Source of the DNA: a virus
Direction: 5' to 3' (one strand)
DNA length: 20,411 bases
IMG/VR virus record: IMGVR_UViG_3300031951_017410
Span: 1 to 20,411 of that record
Below are positions 7,470 to 14,674 of the stretch, one piece after another. Numbering within the stretch: position 1 is the stretch's first letter; every line of letters begins with the position of its first letter. Position numbers and translations under genes: made by a program. A model generated the notes under the pieces. It made no database searches. It was not told where the DNA came from and was given only the letters and a program-made list of their open reading frames with translations.

Positions 7470-8377
7470 GCGGCCACCCATTTTTGATAATCGCGCGGCT
7501 CAAACCCCTCATAGGCGGACAGGGCCCATGAGTCGGGTTGACGGGCGAGCATGTTGTGGGCGTCGCGGGCGCGTACCCAAAATGAGCCGGCGGGTTGGTC
7601 TTCGGGCCAGGTCGGCCCGGTGATCCAGTCGGGTCCCCAACTATTGAGGCAGAGCAAGGCCGGCTCCGGCCTCGTTTCGTCGGCGGCAATGAATGTCATA
7701 CAGTGGGGCCAGGTGCCGCGGGCCTCGGCGTATCCTCCGGCGGTCCGGCGGTCGGAAAATCCCTGATTGGAGCAGACGTAGACGGGATAGCCGGCGGCGA
7801 TGGCGTCGCGGGCGTCTTCGTAGGTGGTCACGAGCGAGGTGGTGAGCAGCCGATGGCGTTTGGCCTCCGGCTCGAGGTCGTTGGGGGCTCCGGCCCGGGG
7901 TGCGCCCCATTGGCGGGAGCGAGAGCCGTCGTATTGGCGCAGGTCGTGGCCGTTGGGGTATTGGCGCTGGAATACGATTCCGTAGAGCCGGACGGCGTCG
8001 GCCGCCCAACTGCCGGTTGATCCGTCTCCGGCTCCGAGACGGCCGCGGCCGATTTCGACGCGGCTGGCGGCGTAGATCCATTCGGGCGACGGGTCGCCGG
8101 GCCAGGTGATGGGGTGGGATTGGTCCAGGGCGGCGACGGCGACGGCGAGCGCTGCGGCTTTGGCGGCTCCGTGGCCTACGCAATCCCCGACGGTTTGGTC
8201 GTTGGGTCGCAGCGTTCGGCCGGCGGCTTTGTGGTAGACACGGTAAAGCGGGGAGAATTTACCGCGGCCGATGTCGCGGCCGGTCCAGGCCGCAATTCGA
8301 TAGAGCGGCGTCGGACTTGTCGCCAGTGTGCGGCCGACGGCCTCGGCGTTCCAGGTCCATCCCATCGGGCCGATCAT
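7466..8377 (-). CDS. Papain-like (C1 family) cysteine peptidase
   Basis: The product is 303 aa and the ATG at 8377 overlaps the upstream stop (ATGA). Three blocks appear in the order required for papain-like peptidases: NDQTVGDCVGHGAAKA with nucleophile Cys66 and a candidate oxyanion Gln61, TWPHCMTFIAAD with His225, and LCLNSWGPDWITGP with Asn245. The last is the classical N-S-W-G-x-x-W block. No signal peptide or propeptide is obvious, so it may act in the cytoplasm, in the virion, or after lysis. It lies between an exported Ig-like protein and the gpW-like connector, inside the packaging/head operon. A peptidase here, in addition to the separate prohead protease, is unusual. A role in virion maturation, lysis or host-protein cleavage is conjecture. 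Confidence 0.8.
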   Translation of the reverse strand: MIGPMGWTWNAEAVGRTLATSPTPLYRIAAWTGRDIGRGKFSPLYRVYHKAAGRTLRPNDQTVGDCVGHGAAKAAALAVAVAALDQSHPITWPGDPSPEWIYAASRVEIGRGRLGAGDGSTGSWAADAVRLYGIVFQRQYPNGHDLRQYDGSRSRQWGAPRAGAPNDLEPEAKRHRLLTTSLVTTYEDARDAIAAGYPVYVCSNQGFSDRRTAGGYAEARGTWPHCMTFIAADETRPEPALLCLNSWGPDWITGPTWPEDQPAGSFWVRARDAHNMLARQPDSWALSAYEGFEPRDYQKWVAA

Positions 8378-9132
8378 TGGCGACGACTCCAGGCGTCGAG
8401 GCCGGCGGCGATTTCTCGCCAGGCGGTGGCGAGGTCGGTGGCGGTGGAGAGTCCCGGGGCGGTCTCGAGGCCGGCGAGGGTGCGGGCGAGCGGTTCGAAC
8501 AGCAGAGGCAGGAGGCGGGCGCGGTGTTCTCCGAGCGTGGCGCGGTTGGCCTCGGCGGTCTGGCGGCGGATTTGGTCGGGCGTCTGCCAGGTGGGGTCGC
8601 CGGCGGCGATGCGGCGCGCGGCGTTGTTGTAATTGGTGGCAATGGCGGCGATGAGCGGTCGGTCGGTTGGCGGCAGGGCGCGACAGAGCGCGAGCGTGGT
8701 CGCGGCGAGGTTGTAGCGGCCAGCGTCCGGCGCCGGGATGGGGTCGGGGCTGGGGTCCGGTCCCGGCGCCGGGGCTGGGTCGGTCCCGGTCAGCGTGATT
8801 TGATGTTCCGCGAGCACAAGGGCGGCTGAATCGGCGGCGGCGGCGACAAATGTGTATTGGCCGGGCTGCGGGCTGGCAAATGTGACCGTGCGGCCGTTGG
8901 TGTCGGTCCGCCAGGTGGACGGGTTGCCGGCGGCAAGAATCCAGGCGGTTTTCGGCGCGGTCGTCCGGGCCGTGAGCGTGACCAGCGTCCCGGCCGGGGC
9001 GGTCGCCGGGCCTTCAATCTCGAGTTGGGGGAGTGGTCCCGGTTCGGGCGAGGGCGACCAGTCGCCGGGGCCCGGGGATTGGGCGGCGGCTGCGGCGAGC
9101 AGGATGGCGAGCCAGGCGGTGGCAGTGCGCAT
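8374..9132 (-). CDS. Exported protein with Ig/PKD-like domain and Pro-rich linker
   Basis: The ATG at 9132 forms TGATG with the stop of the upstream gene, giving 252 aa. Residues 1-20 (MRTATAWLAILLAAAAAQSP) are a signal peptide with no lipobox Cys. A Pro-rich spacer follows, then a domain of about 80 residues: EIEGPATAPAGTLVTLTART, TNGRTVTFASPQPGQYTFVA and AEHQITLTG. The G-x-Y-x-F/V-x-x-x-A pattern is typical of PKD/Ig-like folds. After a second Pro-rich linker the C-terminal 100 residues are helical. I do not know the function. Its coupling to the C1 peptidase suggests a joint role at or beyond the membrane or on the virion. Confidence 0.68.
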   Translation of the reverse strand: MRTATAWLAILLAAAAAQSPGPGDWSPSPEPGPLPQLEIEGPATAPAGTLVTLTARTTAPKTAWILAAGNPSTWRTDTNGRTVTFASPQPGQYTFVAAAADSAALVLAEHQITLTGTDPAPAPGPDPSPDPIPAPDAGRYNLAATTLALCRALPPTDRPLIAAIATNYNNAARRIAAGDPTWQTPDQIRRQTAEANRATLGEHRARLLPLLFEPLARTLAGLETAPGLSTATDLATAWREIAAGLDAWSRRQ

Positions 9133-9467
9133 CAGGCGAGGTCCCATTTGGTCAACTCGTCGGCGATTTGCGCGCGGTCCTGGGGCGCGGCGCGGCGTTG
9201 GGCCTCGAGCAGCGCAGTAAGTGCGGCTTCGACGCGGTGCGGTGTCGGCCGTTCTCCGCGCTCGCGGAGTTCGCGGCGGATGGCTCCGCGGAGTAAGGCG
9301 GTTTCAGCCAAGCCGGGGTTGCCAGTGATGGCGGCGGCGGCGGGTGTTTTGTTCCGGCATTGCGCGACCAGTCCGACCAGTGCGGCCAGGGCGGCGGCAA
9401 TGGTGGCCGGGTCGAGGCCGACAGCGTGTTGTTCCAGATCGGTTTCGAGGTCGGCGAGGTTGTGCAT
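9132..9467 (-). CDS. Small helical protein of unknown function
   Basis: The product is 111 aa, beginning MHNLADLETDLEQHAVGLDP. One moderately hydrophobic helix (ATIAAALAALVGLVAQCRNK) is followed by two amphipathic helices, the last rich in Arg, Gln and Ala. It is translationally coupled to the exported Ig-like gene by TGATG. A holin or other small membrane protein is possible because of the hydrophobic stretch and the position in the cargo block, but there is only one weak candidate membrane segment and I do not assign a function. Confidence 0.6.
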   Translation of the reverse strand: MHNLADLETDLEQHAVGLDPATIAAALAALVGLVAQCRNKTPAAAAITGNPGLAETALLRGAIRRELRERGERPTPHRVEAALTALLEAQRRAAPQDRAQIADELTKWDLA

Positions 9468-9503
9468 GGGAACTGGTAAGAGATGCTTACAGGTTGGCGG
9501 GGA

Positions 9504-9704
9504 TCAGCGGCGACGGTGTCGCGTCGTGGTTTTGGTGATTGTGGTTCGGGTCGTGGTGCTGGTGGTCGCGCGGGGGGGAGCCGGGCAGTTGCCGGCGGAG
9601 CAGGTTGCGCGATGGCGTTCGATGCGCGTGGAGGCGTGGGCGGCGGTGGTCAGCGCCAGCAGGCACAGGCAGAGCAAAGCGGCAAAGAGCGTGGTGAGGC
9701 GCAT
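9504..9704 (-). CDS. Small exported basic protein
   Basis: The product is 66 aa with ATG at 9704. The first 24 residues are a strong signal peptide, with hydrophobic core TLFAALLCLCLLALTTA and A-H-A before the likely cleavage site. The mature part is about 42 residues, very rich in Thr and Arg, with two Cys in a C-S-A-G-N-C turn and a basic Thr/Arg tail. I recognise no family. It is the first gene after a 150-bp gap that contains a candidate promoter and palindrome, so it may open the late transcript for the cargo block. Confidence 0.5.
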   Translation of the reverse strand: MRLTTLFAALLCLCLLALTTAAHASTRIERHRATCSAGNCPAPPRATTSTTTRTTITKTTTRHRRR

Positions 9705-9757
9705 AGGCGGAAAATGGGGGAGTGTGCGAGCGGCGGACGGGTGAAGCGTTCGGCGCG

Positions 9758-9792
9758 ATCATAGCGGGAGACAGTCGGCGGCGCGACAATTG
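9758..9792 (-). promoter_or_regulatory. Candidate promoter with overlapping palindrome
   Basis: On the minus strand a TTGTCG (9787-9782) and a TATGAT (9763-9758) are separated by 18 bp. This is a fair sigma70-type match in an otherwise GC-rich gap. The -35 overlaps a perfect 10-bp palindrome GACAATTGTC at 9783-9792, which could be an operator. It would transcribe the small exported gene at 9704 and the packaging/head genes downstream. Confidence 0.35.
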
Positions 9793-9854
9793 TCAGAGCG
9801 TTCCGACGGAAATTTGAGTGGAAAATAAGGCGGTTTGGTGTTTGTTGGCGGGAG

Positions 9855-10103
9855 TTATGCGGGGTCCGGGTCGCGGCCTTGAAAAGTGAGCGTTCGGTCA
9901 ATGCGCGTCTGGCCGCAGTGGGTGCATTGGACGCGTTGGCGGCAAATGGCGTCGAACGGTTGGCCGTTGGCGTCCAGGCCGGCAAATGGTTGGTACTGCT
10001 TGCGGCCGAGTTTGATTGAGTCCGTGGAGGAACAGCGTGGGCAGCGGCTGGCGACGGCGTCGGATTGTTCTCGGACGTTTTTGGCTCCCTTGGGTCGGCT
10101 CAT
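9855..10103 (-). CDS. Zinc-ribbon protein
   Basis: The ATG at 10103 overlaps the stop of the large terminase (ATGA), giving 82 aa. It starts MSRPKGAKNVREQSDAVASR and carries two Cys pairs, C-P-R-C and C-T-H-C, about 40 residues apart, which would bind one zinc ion. Between them is a basic and aromatic stretch (IKLGRKQYQPFAGLD). Small zinc-ribbon proteins beside terminases are common in phages, where they may bind DNA or act with packaging or transcription. No specific function can be claimed. Confidence 0.72.
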   Translation of the reverse strand: MSRPKGAKNVREQSDAVASRCPRCSSTDSIKLGRKQYQPFAGLDANGQPFDAICRQRVQCTHCGQTRIDRTLTFQGRDPDPA

Positions 10104-12190
10104 GCGTAGCGTACTCCTCTCCGGCGGCGGCCGGTGTTGGGTTGCGTGGTGGGTTGCGCGGTGAGCGGGCAGCCGGCGACGGACGCGGCGACGGCTGACA
10201 GGATGAGAGCGTCCCAAAGGTGATTGTCGGGGGCCGTTGGGCGTGCGGTCCATTCGTCGATTGTGCGGCCGCGGCCGGTGACGCGTCGCCGGTATTCGGC
10301 GGCCAGGTGGTCACACAGCATTTCGTGGGGTCGCGGGTCGGTGCCGGGCAGCGTGATGGCGGCCGCGGCGGTCAGCGGCAGGGCCAGGCGGTCGGCCACT
10401 ATGGATTTCCAGGCGTTTACGTCGATTTGCAATGTCCGGGGTTCGCCTCGGGTCGGCGCGGGGAGTCGCCAGCAGTGGCCGGCGAGGTCTCCGGGTTTGT
10501 GGTTCCATTCGGCCATTGGGCGTGAGCCGGCGCCGACAAAGCGGCCGCGGGAGGGCGTGGCGTGGATCGTGCGGCCGTTGGGCAGGTTGCAGACGCGGAA
10601 TACCGCGGATTCCGATTGGTTCCAGTTGCAATCGATGAGCGTGCGGCCGATGGTGAGTTGTTCGCCGGCGGGATTGGTCCAGGGGAGTCCGGCGAGGTGT
10701 CCGGCGAGGGCGTCCAGGCCGGCGGCGATTTGATCTTCGAGGGTTTGGCCGGGATATGCGGTGGCGAGAGTTTTTCGGAGGCTGGCGAGGCTGGCGTATT
10801 CGGCGGTTTGCCGGGGCCAGATACCATAATCGAGGATGGCCGCGCCGAAGCCGGCCGACCAGGCGGCGACCACCCACCAAAGAGAGCTCTGTTGGACGTC
10901 GATTCCGGCGGTGATCCAGTGGGCCTCGGCTGGGGCCCGGTGACGCGGCTGGCCGTTGAGCCGGGTGGCGAGGGCCCGGTTGTTGAGTATCGACGCGGTT
11001 TCGGCGCCGTCGCGGAGCGGGTCGTTTTGGTACTCGGCCAAAAAGGCCTTGTCTCCCTTGTCGAAGCGGAGATTGTAGGCGTTTTGAAGTGCCGATAGTT
11101 CGTTGGGTGCGTGTCGTTCGGGCCAGGCGAGCACGGCGCCGGCGTCCATCGTGGGGCGGTGGGTCTGGTAGAAGTCGTTTTCCGGTCCGGGGGTGGTGCC
11201 GGCGAGCATGGCGGCGGCGCGGATGTCTTTGTACTGCGTCCAGAGTTCGGAGGCTTTGGGGTCGGTTGGCCAGGTCTGGACAAGTTTGGTTCGAATCCCT
11301 TTCCATTCGGGGTGTTTGGCGTGGTCTAGAAAGCGGTCGGCCAGGTCGTCGGGTTCGATTACCGTGCACGGCATGACGGCGGCCAGGCTCTTGCCGGGGC
11401 CGGCGAGGCCAAGCACGGTTTGCAAGATGAGCGCCTCTCGTTGGGCGTTGCCCGCTGGGGATTTGGCGCTTTGGTCGGTCTGGGGGTCGTCGATGATGAC
11501 GAGGTCAGGCCGGAGGCTGCGGCCGTCGGGGGTGATCCATTTGCGGCCGCGGATACTGCCGGTGAGGCCGGCCGTGGCCAGCAGGCTGCCGGCCGTCGGC
11601 GAGGGCGGCAGGTTGGGCAGGGCGAGGGTTTCGGCGGTCAGTTTCTGGACGATGGGGGTTCCGTTCCACAACAGGCGGCGTTGGGAAATACCCTCGAGCC
11701 GCCGGAGCGGGTAACAGGTGGCCGGAAAGTCGGCCGCGAGGTCCTCGTTTCGGCTGAAGGTTTGCGCGAGCGCTTGCAGGGAGGTGGCGGCGTGTTGAGC
11801 CGTGGCGCAGATCAGCAGGACGAATTTCCGGGTGCCGCGGAGAATGGCCCATTCTGCGGCGGCTTCGCAAAGTGAGGTTTTGCCTGAACCGCGGGGCATG
11901 GCGACGGCGATTTGTCCCCCGTGCAGGATGGTGGTCTCGAGGGCGGCAATTACGCGGCGATGGTCCGCGGAGAATGGCAGGTCAAAGATTTTGGGTTTGT
12001 AGGTTTTGCAATAAAACTCAAGCGACGCGAGCGCGGCCGCGCGGCGTTTGAGGCTTTTGGGCCTGGGGCAATCGGGAGCAATTTCCCGGGAGGCGGCTGA
12101 TTTGAGACGCGAGGCCGCCGCGGCCTTGGTTTTGTGCCGCGTGTAGGCAGTGTTGCGCGTGGTGTGTGATGGCGCGGCGGAGGGAAACAT
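10100..12190 (-). CDS. terL: Terminase large subunit, GpA-like
   Basis: The product is 696 aa and the ATG at 12190 forms TGATG with the small-subunit stop. The ATPase domain has Walker A M-P-R-G-S-G-K-T-S near 98-106 and Walker B L-V-I-I-D-D near 230-235. A C-A-T-A-Q motif near 128-132 is a likely coupling element. The nuclease domain is in the C-terminal half, with GID at 429-431 followed by VQQ, LIDCNWN with Asp520, and DNHLWDAL with Asp660; these are the expected acidic residues. Length and order match the lambda gpA-type packaging motor, which cuts concatemers and pumps DNA through the portal. The basic N-terminal 50 residues may contact the small subunit. Confidence 0.93.
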   Translation of the reverse strand: MFPSAAPSHTTRNTAYTRHKTKAAAASRLKSAASREIAPDCPRPKSLKRRAAALASLEFYCKTYKPKIFDLPFSADHRRVIAALETTILHGGQIAVAMPRGSGKTSLCEAAAEWAILRGTRKFVLLICATAQHAATSLQALAQTFSRNEDLAADFPATCYPLRRLEGISQRRLLWNGTPIVQKLTAETLALPNLPPSPTAGSLLATAGLTGSIRGRKWITPDGRSLRPDLVIIDDPQTDQSAKSPAGNAQREALILQTVLGLAGPGKSLAAVMPCTVIEPDDLADRFLDHAKHPEWKGIRTKLVQTWPTDPKASELWTQYKDIRAAAMLAGTTPGPENDFYQTHRPTMDAGAVLAWPERHAPNELSALQNAYNLRFDKGDKAFLAEYQNDPLRDGAETASILNNRALATRLNGQPRHRAPAEAHWITAGIDVQQSSLWWVVAAWSAGFGAAILDYGIWPRQTAEYASLASLRKTLATAYPGQTLEDQIAAGLDALAGHLAGLPWTNPAGEQLTIGRTLIDCNWNQSESAVFRVCNLPNGRTIHATPSRGRFVGAGSRPMAEWNHKPGDLAGHCWRLPAPTRGEPRTLQIDVNAWKSIVADRLALPLTAAAAITLPGTDPRPHEMLCDHLAAEYRRRVTGRGRTIDEWTARPTAPDNHLWDALILSAVAASVAGCPLTAQPTTQPNTGRRRRGVRYA

Positions 12191-12531
12191 CAGGAGTTCG
12201 CGAGGTGATCAATTTCGCGGAGGGTGCGCAGGGCGGAGGCAAAATCTCCCACTTCGATTTGTCGGCGGTACAGGTCACGAGCGGCTAAAAACACCCATCC
12301 GCGGACGGTGTCGGCGTCTGGGTGGGCGTGGGCGCGGCAGAATGAATAGGCGGCGTCCATCAGCTTTTTAGGGTCACGGTCGGGAAATTTGGTCGCGGCG
12401 GCTTCGCAAACGTCGGCGTCTGGGGCTCCGGAAATGAGCCATTGGACGATCTGGTGAACGATTTCCGGAGCAATGGGTTCACATTTGATCGCGCCAGTAT
12501 TTGGCGATTTGTCCCGGCGATTGGTCGGCAA
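12190..12531 (-). CDS. Terminase small subunit-like protein
   Basis: The frame starts with TTG at 12531 and gives 113 aa. No in-frame ATG or GTG exists nearby, so the start is uncertain, and this start overlaps the preceding gene by 53 bp. The sequence has a helical HTH-like section (IVHQIVQWLISGAPDADVCE), then a block DPKKLMDAAYSFCRAHAHPD followed by TVRGWVFLAARDLYRRQIEV. The end is FASALRTLREIDHLAN. The pattern matches a class of short phage DNA-packaging small subunits located just before the large subunit. It would bind the packaging site and load the motor. Confidence 0.7.
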   Translation of the reverse strand: MPTNRRDKSPNTGAIKCEPIAPEIVHQIVQWLISGAPDADVCEAAATKFPDRDPKKLMDAAYSFCRAHAHPDADTVRGWVFLAARDLYRRQIEVGDFASALRTLREIDHLANS

Positions 12532-13177
12532 GTTCGGGTCTCTGATTGGTCCAGAAGTCGTCGAGGAGTGCAGTCAAAAATTTGTGGAGTTCTGGGTCGG
12601 CCGAGATTGTGAAGTCTTCGAAGCGTTTGTTTAGATTGAGGTTTGCCGATGTTCTGAGTGTGACCGTTGTGTTTTTGCCGGTGAGCAGGGCAAATTTTGA
12701 ATGGGTGAGGCATACCCGGACGGCGCCGTGGCCAAAGTGTTTGCGGATTGCTTGGATGGTTTGCGGCTCCCGTTTGACAAAACTGGTATCGAACAGGAAG
12801 CGGCCGGATGTGATACGGCCGGCGGATTGTTCGCCGGCGAGAATCCCGATTTGTGAAGCGTGCGCGGTCCAGGTCGATAGCGATAAATCGGCCGGTCCAG
12901 TTTTGTTGAGCGTGGCTAGGAGCAGGTCGAGGAATCCGAATGCGCCCTTGGTGAACCCATAAACTTCGATTGATTCAGTCGGTTCCCAGTTTGCCAGGGC
13001 GTCGGCGGCGGATTTGTGCCGTCTCATATCGATTAGGCGGCGCTTTGGGTTTGGTCGCGCAAAGATTGTTGCCGCTTGCGAATGTTCCATGTCTGCGGTT
13101 TCGACAACTCCTCCCTCCGTGACGCGGTTGGGAGTTGTGGGCAGATTTGCGGCAGTGCGGAGTTCGAGGCTGTGCAT
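12479..13177 (-). CDS. PLD-like (HxK) phosphodiesterase-fold protein
   Basis: The start at ATG 13177 gives 232 aa; later Met codons at residues 30 and 51 are possible. No good Shine-Dalgarno is visible for any of them. The middle shows IEVYGFTKGAFGFLDLLLAT and a S-T-W-T-A strand. A single HxK block, L-T-H-S-K-F-A-L-L near 157-165, follows, and then TLRTSANLNLNKRFEDF near 173-189. H-x-K followed by a S-x-N-x-N-x-R-x-E segment is the half-site typical of phospholipase D-fold nucleases and phosphodiesterases, which act as dimers. It sits directly before the terminase genes. Its role in packaging or DNA processing is unknown. Confidence 0.66.
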   Translation of the reverse strand: MHSLELRTAANLPTTPNRVTEGGVVETADMEHSQAATIFARPNPKRRLIDMRRHKSAADALANWEPTESIEVYGFTKGAFGFLDLLLATLNKTGPADLSLSTWTAHASQIGILAGEQSAGRITSGRFLFDTSFVKREPQTIQAIRKHFGHGAVRVCLTHSKFALLTGKNTTVTLRTSANLNLNKRFEDFTISADPELHKFLTALLDDFWTNQRPELADQSPGQIAKYWRDQM

Positions 13178-13251
13178 GGCCGGGCAAAGAAACAGAGTCT
13201 TGGTAGAAGCGAGTTCCCTCGGGGGGCTTCCGTCGTTCGGTCGGAAAGAAC

Positions 13252-13602
13252 CTAAGCCGGGGGGGGGGTCGGGCCTCGAGCGTGCGGCGGCGGGGTGCTG
13301 GGTGGGTCGTGGGGCGGTGCCGGTCTGGTGCGGCGGAGTCGCCGGCGGTCGCGGTGCAGGTCGCGGCGGAGGCCGCGGGTTTCTTTTGCGACGGTGTTTA
13401 GGCTGGCCGTGACGTCGTTTCCGAATTGCTCGAGCCGGCGGAGTGCGGCCAGGGCCAGCGACCAAAGAATGGTTGCCCATCCTCCGAGATTCAGCGCCAA
13501 TTTCCCCAGAGTGTCCCAATCGGTGGGCGGCGGGGTGGCGGTGGTGGCAGCCGGCGCGGCGTCGGCCAGCGTGAGGAGCGTGGTGAGGTCTGGTAGTGGC
13601 AT
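13252..13602 (-). CDS. Single-pass membrane protein with basic, Pro-rich tail
   Basis: The product is 116 aa with ATG at 13602. One hydrophobic helix (LALNLGGWATILWSLALAAL) near 34-53 is followed by a helical segment RRLEQFGNDVTASLNTVAKE. After that comes a very basic stretch and a Pro-rich end. The topology resembles small phage membrane proteins such as spanin- or holin-accessory types, but no diagnostic motif is present. A C10 tract (G10 on the plus strand at 13259-13268) encodes the final prolines and is prone to slippage. Function is unassigned. Confidence 0.55.
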   Translation of the reverse strand: MPLPDLTTLLTLADAAPAATTATPPPTDWDTLGKLALNLGGWATILWSLALAALRRLEQFGNDVTASLNTVAKETRGLRRDLHRDRRRLRRTRPAPPHDPPSTPPPHARGPTPPPA

Positions 13603-13696
13603 TGCGCAGAGGTCCCGGGGGCTGGTGCGGGTCCGTCGCGCTGGTAGATTGTGCCGCGGGTTGGAGGGTATGTCAAATTGTTTGGTTTTTGTGTGT

Positions 13697-14140
13697 TCAT
13701 TGCGGGCTCAGCGTCAGGTAGACGGCGGAGAGGTAGGGGAGCAATAAGCGTGGCGGCGAGGTCAGTTTGTGTTGTCGCGTCGGTCGGAATGGCCGGGACC
13801 AGGTCGATTTCGGCAGTACGGCCTCCAGAATGAGGCGTAAATGTTTGTCGTCGGTCAGGGCTCCCCCGTCGACCAGGCCGTCGATTGTCGATTTGAGGGC
13901 CGCGATTGCGTTGTCGGGGTCCGGGGCCTGGGCGGGGCAGTGCAGGCAGATGGAGAGTGTTGCAGAGTCGAGCGTTTGCCAGGGGTCGTCCGTCGGTCGT
14001 GCGGCAATCGCGGTTCGAGTCGCGAGCGCGGCGGCAAAGCGTTGGGTTTTGACTAGCCGGGCGCGGCGTGTCCAGTGGGGGCGCTTGTTGGGCCAGAGCG
14101 CTCCGGCAGGATACGGCGTGGTGATTGTGAGTGGTTTCAT
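13697..14140 (-). CDS. rusA: RusA-like Holliday junction resolvase
   Basis: The product is 147 aa and its ATG at 14140 overlaps the stop of the inserted upstream gene (ATGA). The core reads A-P-D-P-D-N-A-I-A-A-L-K-S-T-I-D-G-L-V-D near 72-91, then G-A-L-T-D-D near 93-98. This matches the conserved acidic site of RusA-type endonucleases: paired Asp near 74 and 76, Lys83, Asp87 and the DD pair. These enzymes cut four-way junctions during phage recombination or before packaging. The first 18 codons are duplicated as a broken copy at 14674-14621. Confidence 0.85.
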   Translation of the reverse strand: MKPLTITTPYPAGALWPNKRPHWTRRARLVKTQRFAAALATRTAIAARPTDDPWQTLDSATLSICLHCPAQAPDPDNAIAALKSTIDGLVDGGALTDDKHLRLILEAVLPKSTWSRPFRPTRQHKLTSPPRLLLPYLSAVYLTLSPQ

Positions 14141-14604
14141 TGGTTCAGGTTAGTCTCGTCTGTGATTTCCGCGGGCGGTGGTGGGTTTAGGTGGTTTGCA
14201 CCGATGGAAATGAGCCAGGTCGTGGCTAAAACTGCGAGTTGTTGGCGGTCGTTGTAGTTTCCCGTATGAAAATTGAGCGTGCTCGTGGCAAGCTTCGAGA
14301 GCATTTTAGTTGCTGTTGTTAATTGGTCTTCTGTTGCTGTGGGGTTCGGCAGGTCGTTTGGCTTGGGGAAAATGATTGTTGCAAGGCGGTTTTGGATACT
14401 TTTGAGACGATTTGCACAGACATATGCGGTTCCGGTGGCTGCTCGGGTGAAGTCGTCACGTGGTTTGTGAGTCGTCGCGATGCGGTCGAGGTCTCGCAGG
14501 TCGTTTTCGACGGCGGCGAGGTGGTCAATGATTGTTGCGATTGTCTGAGCCGGCCACATGGTGGCCTTCGAGTCCGTCGCGACGATTTGGTAAATTGGGC
14601 TCAT
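14137..14604 (-). CDS. Unknown protein, probably inserted later
   Basis: The product is 155 aa, starting MSPIYQIVATDSKATMWPAQ, mostly helical, with VENDLRDLDRIATTHKPRDD in the first half. I recognise no family. By eye the DNA is richer in A+T than its neighbours. The gene lies exactly between a broken copy of the rusA start (14674-14621) and the intact rusA gene, and it is coupled to rusA by ATGA. The picture suggests that the gene arrived together with a fresh rusA start, leaving the older start as a remnant. Confidence 0.6.
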   Translation of the reverse strand: MSPIYQIVATDSKATMWPAQTIATIIDHLAAVENDLRDLDRIATTHKPRDDFTRAATGTAYVCANRLKSIQNRLATIIFPKPNDLPNPTATEDQLTTATKMLSKLATSTLNFHTGNYNDRQQLAVLATTWLISIGANHLNPPPPAEITDETNLNQ

Positions 14605-14617
14605 GTTGTTTGGGTTT

Positions 14618-14674
14618 CTAGTTGGGCCAGAGCGCTCCGGCAGGATAGGGCGTGGTAATTGTGAGTTGGGTCAT
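14618..14674 (-). pseudogene. Broken rusA 5' copy (18 codons then stop)
   Basis: From the ATG at 14674 the frame reads MTQLTITTPYPAGALWPN and then stops at TAG 14620-14618. The intact rusA begins MKPLTITTPYPAGALWPN. The two 54-bp DNA segments (14087-14140 and 14621-14674) match at 49 of 54 positions by hand alignment. The remnant still keeps the ATGA overlap with the upstream exported-protein gene, showing where rusA originally began. Confidence 0.85.

Noticed and set aside
7261-7689. Upstream extension of the portal frame
   Set aside because: It runs across the gpW-like and peptidase genes in another frame with poor composition; ATGA at 7260 fits better.
13259-13268. G10 tract as a phase-variation switch
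   Set aside because: It lies only two codons from the end of the membrane protein gene, so slippage would change only the tail; no regulated partner frame was seen.
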